Of a stretch of 64,000 bases of DNA, positions 1 through 11,232 are shown in pieces. The notes below the pieces were generated by a model. It was not told the DNA's origin. It was given only the letters and a program-made list of their open reading frames with translations, and did not search any database. How positions within the stretch are numbered: position 1 is the first letter of the stretch; the number at the start of each line of letters is the position of its first letter. A program made the translations under genes and the position numbers. Source of the stretch: Ryuthela nishihirai (lineage: Eukaryota; Arthropoda; Arachnida; Araneae; Heptathelidae); the NCBI GenBank assembly GCA_038380435.1, contig JAWZYU010000034.1:2090704-2154703 (forward strand). Direction: 5' to 3'.

Positions 1-1314
1 CTAATTTCCTACCATACCGACACCGAATATGTATGCACTGCTTGTTCAAGTATTCTACTACATCTGAAGGTGAGAATTTGTACTTGTTAATTCTAGCTTC
101 AAAAGAATCTGTCAATCTTATTACAAAAAAAATGCACCAAAAAAATTTTGGGTCACAGGAGTGAATCGGTAAAGTGTGGAATCCTACTACACTCTAGTAG
201 TTTTTTTTACAATTCCATTGTTGGGATTTTTTTCGAGAGGAAAACTATCAAAGCAAAATCTCGTATTTCAATAACAAATGTAAGCATTAATTAAAATAAT
301 TTAAAGAAACCACCAAATGTATTAAAAACTGCCAAACTTTTGGTATCTTTATGGTGAAGTTTTTATAGTGAATATCTCTTTGTGCATTTAAGGTGAGGAT
401 ATTAAGTATATGGATTTTTACACTAGTTTTTGCTTACTTTATTAAGGTGTTTTTCTCTATTTCTTTTAAATGCAGGTGTTCATATTTTGGTTTGAGAAAT
501 AAAATATACCTATGCATTTGGAGCTGATGGGATAGTTTGGCTTCGAAATTATGACTAACGAAAAAAAAATTGGGGTTTAACCAAAATGGCGATCAGATCT
601 AAGGAATGATTACCGACAGTTATGTTTGTAGGACAAGGTTTTCCAGGCTCATGATTAAATCAATATACAAATTGATTTTTCATTACACAATTTGTTATTT
701 TGCTAACTTACGAGGTTTAATCAGTTTTAATTCGAATACAACTGCCAAAAAATACATTTTTCAAAGAGCAACAGGTATACCTAGAGTTTTCGAGACATTT
801 GCGTATTACAAGTTGCATTGAAGTTATGGAGGAACATTAGAGTTACAAAAACAATGGCAAGTAAGCAAATTGCAGAATGCTTAATAGGTGTTATTCGTGA
901 AATCAGAAATTGTTTTTCAATGAAACCGTAAAATTAATGCAAAAATTTTGCATATTGAATTCTAAAGATTCATCGATATGCACGAATTTCTACTCGACAG
1001 CTTATTTTGTACTAACAAAACATGAAAATGGCGTTCGATCTGCGATTTTTGCTCATTACTTTTCGAAAAATACTGTTGCATTACACTTAGCAAAGACTGC
1101 ACCATATTGAATCTTAACTTTTGATCCTTTTAATACTAAAAAATGACGAAATACATAATTATTTTTAAAAAATTATATATACCTTTTTCAATCTACTTTT
1201 TACTCTTCGCTTTCATATAACAGTCGTCGAACACGCAGTTAAAATCAGTTGCGTAAGTAGTTCGAATGCTTGCGAAAAGTTTTCTTATAAATCTGACCAC
1301 GGGATCTGACCGAA
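1..1314. other. No recognisable feature
   Basis: AT-rich sequence with homopolymer runs. The short open frames here (for example 606-821 and 910-1110) show no recognisable motif and have the composition expected of chance frames. No transposon terminus, splice-flanked exon or repeat was recognised. Confidence 0.6.
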
Positions 1315-1359
1315 TTAAGTGCTACCGCCCCCTACAGTAATGGGGGCGGTAGCACTTAA
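1315..1359. repeat. Perfect GC-rich hairpin
   Basis: Two perfectly complementary 18-bp arms (1315-1332 and 1342-1359) around a 9-nt loop. The arm includes gtgctaccgccccc and is strikingly GC-rich for its surroundings. It is too long and perfect for chance. A transposon terminus or an inverted duplication are both possible; function unknown. Confidence 0.85.
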
Positions 1360-1849
1360 GTGAGTGCGTGCATATCAGCGGGCCATTTATGGGATTTATG
1401 GCGCTTGTGCTTTTTATCCCTATGAAATAAAAAGACGAGTCAGAAAAAGACGACTAAGGATGAAACAGCACAGAAAAACGTCTAGAAGTAGTTACAAAAG
1501 TTTCCAGAGCTTGAGCTTGAACAGCGTTATGGATAGCAAGGATGTCATGTAACGACCAGGGTGTAAGAGGAAAAAGATTATTCTTCCTATAGGATAAAAA
1601 CATACGCTGTCGATCCAATTCATGATGATTGCATTGAAGGATGTAATGTAAAGTAGATTGGACAATTTGGCAGAAAGGACAAAGTGGTGTTTAAGATAGA
1701 TGTGGGAAGTGAAAGTGAACATTCTTTTACGTTGAAATCTATGAAGATAAGAGAGTCTTGTGCCAAAATTTGATGACTTCCACTCATTACATAGGGTTTG
1801 TCGAATGTGATTTGTAGTCAGGGGGGAGGCTCCCCCCAAAAGTAACTCG

Positions 1850-3408
1850 GAGTTGACAATATTCGAAGCGACTTCGTAAAATCTAGGTGAGTTGTGAAAA
1901 TTTGTATTTTGGGGGGGGGGAAATTAAGGGGAGTTGTCAAAATTGAGGTAACTTGACAAATCTAAGGTAGTTTGGAAAATGGAGAGACGGCAAAATTTAG
2001 AGCAAGTTGGCAAAATTCAAAGCCACTTAATAAAAACAGGTGAGTTGGCAAAATCTTGGGGAGTTGGCAAAATTCGGAGTGACTTGGTAAAATATTGGGG
2101 AGTTGACATAATTCGGAGTGACTTGACAAAATCTTGGGGAGTTAACAAAATTCGGAGTGACTTGGCAAAATCGTGGGGAGTTGGCAAAATTCAGGTGAGA
2201 TGTAAAAATTAGGATTTTTTTCCTGTAAAATTATGGCGAGTTGGCAAAATCTAGGGCCAGTCTGAAAAATTCGGAGTGACTTGGCAAAATCGTAGGGAGT
2301 TCGCAAAATTCAGGTGAGATGTAAAAATTAGGATTTTTTTCTCTAAAATTATTGCGTTGGCAAAATCTAGGGAGTTGGCAAAATCTAGGAACAGTTGTCA
2401 AAATTCCGAGTGACTTGGCAAAATTCAGGTGAGATGTGAAATTTTGGATTTTTTTTTCTGTAAAATTATGGCGAGTTGGCAAAAACTAGGGGCAGTTGGC
2501 AAAATTCGGAGTGACTTGGCAAAACCGTGAAGAGTTGACAAAATTCAGGTGAGATGTAAAAATTGCAATATTTTTTTCTGTGAAATTATGGCGTGTTGGC
2601 AAAATCGAGGCAGGTTCGCAATATATAGGAGAGTTGGAAAATCTTGGGGAGGTCGCAAAATTCAGAGTGGCTTTGCGAAAATCAGGTGATGTAAAATTGG
2701 GATTTTTTTTCTGTAAAATTGTGGCGAGATGGCAAAATCTAGGGCAGTTGTCAAAATTCGAATCCACTTGGTAAAATACGGGCGATTTGTGAAAATTGGG
2801 ATTATTTCTGTGAAATTAAGCAGAGTTTATAAAATCGAGAAAACTTTGCAACATCTAGGGAAGTTGGCAAAACTGGAAACCACTTGGTAAAGTACAGGTG
2901 AGTTGTAAAAATTGGGATTGGTTTTGTGAAATTAAGGAGAGTTTGAAAAACCAAGAACTCTTGGCAAAATTGGAAGCCACTTGGTAAAATACAGGGGAGT
3001 TGTGAAAATTGTGCCTTTCTTGAGCAATTAAGGAGAGTTGATAAAACTCGAAGTGGCTTGGCAAATTCACGGAAAATGTGAAAAGTGCGTTTTTTTCTGT
3101 TAAATTACGGCTAAATTCAAATGCACTTGGTAAAATATAGGCGAGTTGTGAAAATTGAGATTTGTTTTGTGAAATGAAGGCGTTGTGGATAAATTGAGGA
3201 AACTTAACAGAATATAGGGCACTTGGAAAAATTTGAATCCACTTGGAAAATACGGGCGAGATGTCATAATTGGGATTTGGTTTGTGAAATTCAGGACAGT
3301 TGACTAAAATCGAGTAAACTTGGCAAAATCTTAGGGAGTTTGAAAGTTTGATAATTTTAGAGAAAAAAATCCTGATTTTTACATCTCACCTAAAATTTGC
3401 CAACTTCC
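1850..3408. repeat. Minisatellite array, about 118-bp higher-order unit
   Basis: The basic unit of about 19 bp resembles gagttggcaaaattcgg and is repeated dozens of times with drift. Units are grouped into blocks of about 118 bp, each marked by a segment close to caggtgagatgtaaaaatt followed by a T-run and ctgtaaaattatggc. The marker recurs near 2188, 2307, 2424, 2544 and, more diverged, to about 2990. The last piece (about 3355-3408) is the same unit in the opposite orientation. Open frames in this interval are artefacts of the repeat. Confidence 0.9.
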
Positions 3409-3612
3409 CACAGTAGTAGCATAAATGAGAGTTCTGGCACAGTAAAAGGGGCTCTAGAATTCTATGAAAATCCATGAGAAAAGTTATGGGGGATGAGGGA
3501 AAAAGTATTTTTCTTGTGGTTTTTTGTGAAAATATGTGTGAAAATTAGAAAAAACGGGGGTGTTTTTTAGCATGTGAAAAACTAATTTAAGTTTTTTTTA
3601 AAAAAAATGAGG

Positions 3613-3640
3613 TTTAAACTAATTTGTGAATTAGTTTAAA
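3613..3640. repeat. Small hairpin
   Basis: Perfect 12-bp arms (3613-3624 and 3629-3640, tttaaactaatt and its complement) with a 4-nt loop. Confidence 0.7.
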
Positions 3641-3719
3641 TGAATTAGGTTGAAATGAGGTGTGTGTGTATGTGAGATAAAAATGATGTGTTTTGTTATC
3701 ATACACTTCACTGGATACA

Positions 3720-4310
3720 GCAGAATCAAAACTTTTATCTAAGCAAAGTACAAAGTATTAATTCTGTTATCAAAGAAGAATATTGAAAGTTTTATCCAAA
3801 ATTGAATAAATTTCTTATCATAGAAGAATATTAAAACTTTTAATCAAAGTCCAAGTAATTATTTTGCTACATGAATATTAAAACTTTTATCTAAGCAACG
3901 TTCAAGTAATAATTTTGCTAAAATAATATTAAAACTTTTATCTAATTAAAGTTCAAAGTAATAATTCTGTTATCAAACCGAAAGATTATTAAAACTTTTA
4001 TCTAACGAAAGTCCACGTAATAATTCCCGTTCCAGTTTTACAACTAAATGTATTTAAATAGTACTTACCTTAGATTGGGACTCTATACCGGAGGGGGAAC
4101 TTAAACTGACTTCGAATCGCTTCAAACCTTTCTTAAATTAATTTAAAACCAAAACTGAATAAATTTCTGTAATTAAAATTAATTGAAAGTAATTTAAAAC
4201 CAAAACTGAATTAATTTCTTATCATAGAAAAATATTACAATTTTTTTCTAATTAAAGTTCAAGTAATAATTTTGCTACAAGAATATTAAAACTTTTATCG
4301 AAGTCCACAG
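3720..4310. repeat. AT-rich tandem repeat, about 50-60 bp unit
   Basis: The phrase attaaaacttttatcta recurs near 3828, 3877, 3928, 3988 and 4285, each followed by a variant of aagttcaagtaataattttgc. A second motif, tttaaaaccaaaactgaat, is duplicated near 4140 and 4195. No coding capacity is visible. Confidence 0.8.
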
Positions 4311-4489
4311 ATTGGGACAGGCGTTTGTTGGTGCCAACTGTATGGTAAGAAAACAGCTACTACAGTTCATCAGCTGAGAGATATGACCACTAGAAGTACT
4401 TCAAAACCCATTTTAACTATAAATATGCGCAGAAATACGAAAATATTAAACTTTGGGAACTGCACCATGATACGGAAACCTTTCATTTC

Positions 4490-4760
4490 CGAAACTAACA
4501 AGTGGCGAACCTGGTCAGTGGAAGACAGGAAATGTTATTGGTCAGAGTAATGCCGAAGTAGAGTGGTGACAATTCCATGATGCAATGTACTCATCATGTA
4601 CAGTTCCTTCTATTCAAGGTGCTGGAGATAATCTGGGGAGCATTTTCTTGCGACATATTGGGTCCTTGGTTTCTATGCAGTATCGCATCACTTTACGGAC
4701 GTATAAAAGCATTTTGGGCGATCAGATGCTGCCAATGATGAATTCCCACAAACTATCATA
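4490..4760 (+). pseudogene. Tc1-like transposase remnant
   Basis: Translated with frameshifts, this encodes a decayed middle section of a Tc1-family DDE transposase. Recognisable stretches are CTVPSIQG, a degenerate form of the glycine-rich VMVWGAFS block, and VSMQYRITLRTYKSILGDQ (about 4600-4735), which precede the second catalytic Asp in the family. The ends, terminal repeats and catalytic residues are missing. A phrase resembling 4565-4600 reappears at about 4868-4905, so the copy may be internally rearranged. The family assignment rests on recognition of these motifs. Confidence 0.65.
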
Positions 4761-5285
4761 ACCAGAAAATTTCCAAAATATGTCTGATAAATGGATACCC
4801 TCATGTCATTTAAGATAACTTTTGCATATTTTCTGGATATTCTGATTGTGTGGGTCAATTTATTCCAGTGGAGATGGCAAATTCCATGATGACAATGTAC
4901 CGACCACCGTGAGCTACAGACGTTCGTTACTGAGCTCTAGATTTTGCCTTTGAATACGATTTCTGCTGACTCTTTGGTTCAATTTCCGTACTGTTTCTTT
5001 GTGTTCCAGCAGATGGAATTCTTTTGTTACCTTCGGTAAGTGTTTCTTCTTTTCTATTTCTACTTTAGTATTTATTATGTGTTATTTCAGAGTCGTTTCC
5101 TGTGCCTTTAGGTAAGTACAGTTATTTATTTCGTTTGTTAGTTAGTTAGCTAACTATTAGAGTTTTTTTTGTGTACTTGCTTAGCTTACTCATATTACAG
5201 GGACCCGTTTGTTCCCTAATATAATGATGCGATCTCCTCCTGGATTCAAGAGGAAGAAAGGCTGTTCAGTCACCTCTCCTGGCGT

Positions 5286-5500
5286 CTTGGATTCGAACCC
5301 CCCCCCCCCCCCTCCTAAGCGAAACGCGACTAGTGCATTGTTATCACAGTGCCTGTTTCTCGCCCTACTGAGAAGCCTGCTACTGGTGGTAACTTGCCAC
5401 CAAGGACCTGTAGGACCTATTCTAGAGAAAGGATTCCTTCTACTTCTTCTCCGGATAAGAAGTCATGCCATTTGCACTCTAACTCAGTGCCTAGATGCAA
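5286..5500 (+). repeat. Segment duplicated within LINE ORF1
   Basis: The stretch from ttggattcg through taagcgaaacgcgact to gataagaagtcatg is repeated at about 6340-6520 with a few substitutions. The two copies are about 1.04 kb apart in direct orientation inside one ORF1. The second copy interrupts the expected reading of the gag domain. Confidence 0.8.
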
Positions 5501-5535
5501 GACTTTGTTAAGGTTCCCACTGTGTACTGGGTCCA

Positions 5536-5760
5536 GGCACCTCAAGCATTTCCTTGGAGGTGCCGAGTCTCTCCACTGCTGCTGCTAAGAGTGGTGAGAC
5601 CTACTCTATTGTCACCTCAGGCACTTCCTCTGATGTGCTGGGTCTTTTCACTACTGCTGCTAAGAATGACTAGATCTATTCTACTGTCACCTCAGGCACT
5701 TCCTCTGAGGTGCCTGGTCTCTCCACTGCTACTGCCAAGAGTGGTGAGATCTCCTCCACT
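5536..5760 (+). repeat. Three 75-bp repeats in LINE ORF1
   Basis: Three tandem 75-bp units (about 5536-5610, 5611-5685, 5686-5760) encode a 25-residue Ser/Thr-rich repeat with the core GTSSEVPGLSTATAKSGE. The period is a multiple of three, so the array kept frame when it arose. The middle unit now carries an in-frame stop. Confidence 0.85.
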
Positions 5761-7397
5761 GTCACCAACATTGCCCTGTGCCTTTCCCCCTGTGCCTTGG
5801 CCACGTCTGACAAGGCCTCAGTGACTGGTGCTGCTGCAGCACTTTTAGCTGTCCCTCATAGCGCTGCAGCTGCGCCTTCCACTGCCAGCCCTCCCCCACC
5901 AGATACACCTGAAGTCGAACAGCTGCTCATTAACAGTCCAAGGTCATGGATGTCGATCTCAAGGTGCCCGAGATCCATGATGATGGATTTGTGTTATGAG
6001 CCAAAAGAAGAGGAGAGCCACTCCTATCCCACTTATAGTGTCTTCGGACAAATTACGGTTCCTATAATCCGAACCCCATCTCCACCGAGAAAGTAAAGAT
6101 TCTTAGCGAATGGATTGTAGAGTCTTCCTATATGGAGACAAGAAGCCTACTGGTCAAGGTCAGCCGCCCAGACCTTGGTGATAAGCTCCTAGCCACAACC
6201 TCCATTCTGGAAATCCCAGTATAAGTGGATTATCCAGTATTGTACTATCAACCTCAAAGTCTGATTGAAGGCATTGACACCTGTCTTTCAGAGGAGGCGA
6301 TCCTCGATGCCCTCTCGAGTCAGCAATACCCCGAATATGCCTTGGATTCGGACACCCCTTCTAAGCGAAACGCGACTAAGTGCATTGTTATCACATTGCC
6401 TGCTTCTCGCACTACTGAGAAGCCTGCTACTACTAGTAACTTGCCACCAAGGACTTATTTTAGAGAAAGGATTCCTTCTACCTCTTCTCCAGATAAGAAG
6501 TCATGACATTCGCACTCCTCTGATTCTGGGGTCAACAATATTGCCCTGAAGAATTCCCTTTAGCTGGAAATGTCGTACTCGGATTCTACAGGACACTGTA
6601 GAAGAGTACATTAAAGTCCCTCCTCAGTGCCTGAAGTGCCAACGCCTCAGGCACATTGCAAAGAATTATAGAAGATCCATCTGCTGTAAATGCTGCAGTG
6701 GGCTACACTCCCACAAACAGTGCAAGCACACTGGCTCTCCCATATGTGCCAACTGTGTGGGCCTCATGTCGCCATCTTCTCGGGTGCTGCACCAGGAAGA
6801 TCGCCTGCGAGAAGAGGGAGGAGACCCTTGGTCCTGTCTGCTCTTTGGAAAGCACTAGGCTTCAAAATTTCCCTCTGAAGAGCGTGGTGGTGATGCCTCC
6901 TCCTCCTCTCTCACCTCGGAAGGCTGTGTGCAGCCAGCGTCTCACCCCTCTGTCAACTTTGCCACTGTCATGAGGGGTCATGTGACCCCTGCTGCCTTTG
7001 CTCCCTTGGCTTCTGATGATACCCTTCCAGTTCTGTCTGCCTTTGTTCCCGTTCTCAAGGAATGCACTACTGCTGGCACCTTCATGGTGCAGGATTCTGC
7101 TATACATGATGTAACATTCTCCTGTCCCGTACAGGTCAAGCAGTTGGCCAAAAAGATCAGGAGGTCAAGGAAGCGCAGGGCTCCTCTTTGGCCCGAACAG
7201 AAGAAGCCCTCCTCCTCCTTGACTCTCAGGAATTTAGGAAGGGTCATCGTTATACCGTCCCCCTGCCGACCATTCTCTCACTTCTCGCAGACGTCATCAA
7301 AGTCGTCACTTCCGCTCTCCCTGCAGAATCTCGACCTAGAACGCTGACGATCCTCAAACAGCTGGTGGCCCTCATCTCACATTTTGTGGACTGCTAG

Positions 7398-8462
7398 TCA
7401 CTCTGCATATGATATGCCAATCCCGTCTTTTCCACCCGACCTCTTTATGAACATTGTCACCTGAGTGTCTAACTTCCCTTCTAACCTGCAGAGGCTTTAG
7501 GAGCAAGGCTGCTGACATCAGGAATTATTTCAGCCTTATGCCAGTTCCCATCCTTGCCGTTTGTGAGGTCAATGTGCCTGATCACTTTGTCTTCAAGCCG
7601 TATATTGTGCACACGAGCAAGAATCATCGACTTTCCTCAAAAGTGGCAATTCTTGAGCACAAGAATGCCACACATCATGCTATTTATCTCGCTTTCACTG
7701 ATGCGTTGTTGTTTGGGTTGTTTTACCTCTGAGCAGCACTTTTTGCACACCATGGCCTAAATGGCCAGGTCATATGGACCCCGAAGGCTCAGAGAAGGTT
7801 GGGGTAGGGGACCCACTGGAACAGCTGTTGGGAGACAGATGGTAGCCTCCCGTCAAGGCCATCCAGCGTGTTCTTTAACGTGCACAGGGTATGACTCTCC
7901 CGCACACGGGGCCACGACTTAACGTCCCATCCGACGGACGGCGGCCTTTCCAAGTCCATCGGTGTCCCCTACTGACCGTGGGCAGGGCAGGGAATTTTAC
8001 AGAGATAAATCTCAACGCTATCGTTCCTGACCCAGCTGGGACTCGAACCTGGGAACTACAGATTACGAGCGTGGCGCGCTACCGATTGAGCCACCCCCGC
8101 CCCATTCACTGATGCGAACAGTAACTTTGTAGCATGCCGCATCCAGGTGAACAGCATGATATCCTGTTACATCCGGTCTTCCACTGCTTTTCCTGTAACC
8201 ACCGTACAGGATATTCTCTGACAGTGCCCATAGCCCTGGATTCTCTGTGGAGACCTTAATGCCTACAGTCCATCCTGGGGTGGAGACATCAGTGACCAGA
8301 GAAGGATGACATCGAGATGTCATTTTGCAGAATAACCTCTTTTGCCATCGATGGCTCACCCACGTTCTACAGACCTCTGAGTGACTACACCTCCATTGAC
8401 CCACTCTCTGTTCTTCTAGCATTGGGCAAACCACGGCTGGTCAGTTGACCCTGACACTTGGT
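7398..8462 (+). pseudogene. LINE ORF2 endonuclease fragment split by a SINE
   Basis: The N-terminal APE-type endonuclease of LINE ORF2, which nicks the target DNA. The first part (about 7480-7705) reads CRGFRSKAADIRNYFSL, then ILAVCEVNVPDHF, where a catalytic Glu follows the usual L-x-E pattern (here C-E). After the 399-bp SINE the reading resumes (8117-8462) with FVACRIQV, a degraded GDLNAYSPSWGG block (catalytic Asp-Asn) and YTSID, the region before the S-D-H motif. Frameshifts occur in the second half. The reverse transcriptase is missing. Confidence 0.7.
7706..8104 (-). mobile_element. SINE-1 copy, full length, with perfect target duplication
   Basis: A tRNA-derived SINE read on the minus strand. 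The tRNA-like head is at the right end: box A like tggctcaatcggtagcg and box B like aggttcgagtccc. The body contains the conserved phrase gtgcacgttaaagaacac, and the tail ends in taaaacaacccaa. It is flanked by the perfect 12-bp direct repeat ttcactgatgcg at 7694-7705 and 8105-8116, and its removal restores the LINE endonuclease reading frame. The anticodon-loop position reads CTCGTAA, suggesting a Thr-like tRNA ancestor (inference). Confidence 0.95.
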
Positions 8463-9101
8463 TCATATTTAAAATATTATAATTAAAGACAATTTTATAA
8501 CATGCTTAGATTAATTTACTGATACTTTTAAGGTTCTAATTGTAGGAAATAGATGTATTTCAGAGAGGTAAAAGTAGATAAGTCCCTTTATGGGCTATTA
8601 TTAATGGGATTAAGACTTTTTTTGTAAAGAATTCTTTTATGCGGTAGTGTGTGCTGTTTGGGAGTTGATGTAGGCGCACGGATATGTGTAACTTTGCTCA
8701 CTGATACTGTTGCTTCAGTTGTAATGTTACTAACGTAATTCTGGAAATTGTAATCGTTGTCTGCAATGATAAGACCATTTTTCTTTAAAAGTATTTATTC
8801 CAGAAAACAGTTAATAATGCTTAGATCATTGGATTATTTAGTTTGGGTTGTTTTCTTAACTCCAGGAAGGAAGTGTCTTGTTAATGAATTTGCATCATTT
8901 GGACTAGTTTTCTCTGGTAGGAATATTCTTATATGATGTCGCAATTCAGCAATTAAAAAAAATCACCGAGACTAAATAATTCAATCTTTAGGTTTTATTA
9001 ACGATTTTATGGAATAAACTATAGCAGCGAGTAAGTGCTCTTTAAGTTATTACAGATGACAATGTAAATTTACAGAATATCATTAGTAATATTACTAACT
9101 C
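8463..9101. other. No recognisable feature
   Basis: AT-rich sequence after the truncated LINE. No open frame, terminus or repeat was recognised. Confidence 0.5.
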
Positions 9102-9112
9102 AACCTATTATA

Positions 9113-9331
9113 TAATGCTGCCTCGATGACGCAGTGGTATTGCATTCACTTGCGGCGATATTGCAACTGCCAGTGTTCGGATTGGCATGGTCATTTGTTC
9201 TGTCATATATGGTGTGATTGTTCCTCACTAGCCAGTTAAGTTATAGATAAGTAAAAATAATCGCTATTCTCACATTAGGCAAAAGTAATGGCTCTAAGAC
9301 CCACCAACCACATTGAAGAAAAAAAAAAACG
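9113..9331 (+). mobile_element. SINE-3: tRNA-derived SINE with poly(A) tail
   Basis: A 219-bp element with a tRNA-like head (box A near tgacgcagtggtattgc, box B near gtgttcggattgg) and a terminal A-run at about 9319-9329. It is flanked by the 11-bp direct repeat aacctattata at 9102-9112 and 9332-9342. It differs from SINE-1 and SINE-2 in both body and tail. Single copy in this window. Confidence 0.8.
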
Positions 9332-9342
9332 AACCTATTATA

Positions 9343-9659
9343 ACTATGTAATCACCAGCTGAAATACCAAGTAGCAGCAGTGTTCGTTGTCTGATTTCTG
9401 TAAATTTGAGTATTATATTTAATGCAGGTTTATTTTCAAAACTTCAAAATTGATTTGGACAAAAACGAGTTGGTTGGAGCACCAAAATATTAATACCTGA
9501 AATAATTAGTTTTGAAAAAATTGGTTGTCCTTAGTTAGATTCGAACTCATTTTTCCTCTAAAATTGATCGACGTTAAATTCACAGTGATATATTCCTTAA
9601 TATATGAATAAATACGTGGAAAAAAAACCCTTCAATTTAATATAAGATTATTGTTGTGA
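9343..9659. other. No recognisable feature
   Basis: AT-rich spacer between SINE-3 and the Tc1 relic. Nothing was recognised. Confidence 0.5.
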
Positions 9660-10490
9660 AATGGAAAGCCTAGGAACAACAGTGCAATTGCGACCCGGTA
9701 TAGGCCACGTAAAATGACAGAGTGGGGCCAACAAGTGCTGAAGTGGGAAGTGTGACAAAATCGTCTGTCCTCAGTTGCAACACTCACAGTTCCAAAATGC
9801 CTCTGAAAGCAACACCATAACAGTTCGTTGAGAGATGAAGGAAATCAGTTTCCATGGACGAGCTGTAGCACACAAGACTAACATTACCAAGATAAATGGC
9901 AAGTATTGGTTGGAGTGGTGTAAAGCACGCACCAGGGACTCGAGCAGTGGAACCACTCCCACTGGAGTGATAAATCATGCTTCACCATCTGGCAGTCCGA
10001 TGGATGAGTCTGAAGGATATTAGGTGAACGCTACCTGCCTGACTGTGTTGTGCCAACTGTGAAGTGTGGTGGATGAGGCATCATGCTTTGAGACAGTTTT
10101 TTGTGATTCGGGCTGGGCCACCTAGTTCCAGTGAACAAGATGTGAACATTTCAGCCTATAATGACATTCTCGACAATTCTATGCTCCGAAATTTATGGCA
10201 ACAGTTTGGTGAAGACCCTTTCCTATACCAATATGACAATACTCCCACCCACAAAACGAGGACCATGCAGGAATGGTTTTTGATGAGTGGGAAGAACTTA
10301 AATGGCCCTGATCTCAACCAAATGGAACACCTTTGGAATGCTGACTGCGAGTCAGGCTGAAATGCCCGACTTCAGTGACCAGCCTCACTAATGCTCTTGC
10401 AATAGGTAATTCCCGCAGCAACGTACCAAAATCTAGTGGAAAGCCTTTCCCACAGAGTGGAGGTTGTCATAGCAGCAAAGAGTGGACCAA
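9660..10490 (+). pseudogene. Tc1-like transposase pseudogene
   Basis: A decayed DD34E-type Tc1 transposase. Readable blocks across frames: KINGKYWLEWCKART (9885-9930), SCFTIWQSDG followed by GERYLPDCVVPTVK (about 9970-10060), NISAYNDILDNSMLRNLWQQFGE (about 10145-10215), the second-Asp block YDNTPTHKTRT (10230-10265), and a degraded S-P-D-L-N-P-I-E block near 10310-10345. The C-terminal part resumes with TSLTNALA at 10375 and ends near a degraded AAKSGPT at about 10490. Frameshifts and stops throughout. Terminal inverted repeats were not located. Confidence 0.8.
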
Positions 10491-10631
10491 CGCGATAATA
10501 ATTATTTCCTATTATGGGAAGGTTGCTAATGAATGTCTGGATACTTTTGATCATATATACGTTCGTAAAATTTTATACGTATACAGGGTGAATCTGAAAA
10601 AGTGGGCAAAACTTTATGGGGTGGTAGAACA

Positions 10632-10984
10632 CAGCTATACGAGCAATATTCGTCATAGAATGTATGGTCGGAACGCAAGCGGTGAGAAGTTAAAAGGTAG
10701 TTTTCCACTGTCACATTTAAAGAATGAACACAAGGAGAGGAGATACTCTGTGCCTCACTTGCATTCCCGTCCGCCGCACCGTACACAAAGTGCATATCCG
10801 CCATTTCGTGGTTAATATAACCAGCCATCCTCTCGGCAATCCACGGTAGAAGTGCCGTTGGGTGCGAGGACCGACCCTTTTATACCATTTCCAACGCCAC
10901 CTAGCGGGTTGGCGGGGGGTTTGCGTTCCGATCCAATATTCGTCATAGAAAGTATTTCTATGACGAATATTGCTCGTATAGCTG
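10632..10984. repeat. Inverted repeat with an inner hairpin
   Basis: A 29-bp stretch at 10632-10660 (including cgagcaatattcgtcat) is perfectly repeated in inverse at 10956-10984. A third, direct copy of its last 16 bp at 10935-10950 lies beside the right arm and makes a 17-bp-arm hairpin (10935-10951 and 10955-10971, 3-nt loop). The enclosed sequence has a GC-rich part (10760-10930) unlike its neighbours. It may be a non-autonomous element; its outer ends were not defined. Confidence 0.75.
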
Positions 10985-11210
10985 CGTCTAACCCAATCGA
11001 TGTTCCTTTTCTCACCGAGGCCAGGGTGGAGATTAGTGAATAAAATCCCAGTTCAAGTGTACTTGGTACTCAAATATGGAAATATCCGATTGCCACAACT
11101 AGCCAATCCATTACCGCCCCTTCAATTTTATACAAAGAAACTAATTGAAATGTATTCTGGGCCACACCTATTTAGAAGCTCACGAGATGCTACTGGTCAA
11201 TAAATTAATG
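10985..11210 (+). repeat. Dispersed repeat of unknown type, copy 1
   Basis: Shares ccaatcgatgttcctttt near its start and cacctatttagaagctca near its end with 47160-47340, with different internal spacing. No open frame or terminal repeat is visible. Probably an uncharacterised transposon family. Confidence 0.55.
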
Positions 11211-11232
11211 GCTCTTTGCGTATATAATTATA

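Larger units (their letters stand above)
5209..7397 (+). pseudogene. LINE ORF1 (gag-like, zinc-knuckle) pseudogene
   Basis: Nucleic-acid-binding ORF1 of a non-LTR retrotransposon, readable only by switching frames. The N-terminal part (5209-6096) is Ser/Thr/Pro-rich and holds three 25-residue repeats. A central part (about 6060-6600) resembles the domain preceding gag zinc fingers, including FPLAGNVVLGFYR-like residues near 6550. The zinc-knuckle block lies at 6628-6770: CLKCQRLRHIAKNYR, then CCKCCSGLHSHKQC, then CANCVGPH, matching the CCHC series of arthropod LINE gags; in the first knuckle Gly is replaced by Arg and the final Cys by Tyr. The C-terminal segment (7188-7397) ends at a stop just before ORF2. 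Several frameshifts and stops make it non-functional. Confidence 0.75.
5000..8462 (+). mobile_element. Truncated gag/endonuclease non-LTR retrotransposon
   Basis: A decayed LINE of the Jockey/I/CR1 type organisation: ORF1 with a triple zinc knuckle (5209-7397), then the start of ORF2 with the APE endonuclease (7398-8462). The reverse transcriptase half is absent: similarity stops near 8462, around the expected end of the endonuclease, and AT-rich sequence follows. A SINE-1 copy splits the endonuclease. The 5' boundary is not defined; 5000 is approximate. Confidence 0.75.

Noticed and set aside
606..1110. Two short open frames near the left edge
   Set aside because: No motif, AT-driven composition, no splice or promoter context; chance frames.
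1979..3070. Several open frames of 64-93 residues on both strands
   Set aside because: They are translations of the minisatellite array; the repeated residues follow from the DNA repeat.
6862..7247. Minus-strand frames opposite the LINE ORF1
   Set aside because: Antisense shadows of ORF1 with no family resemblance.
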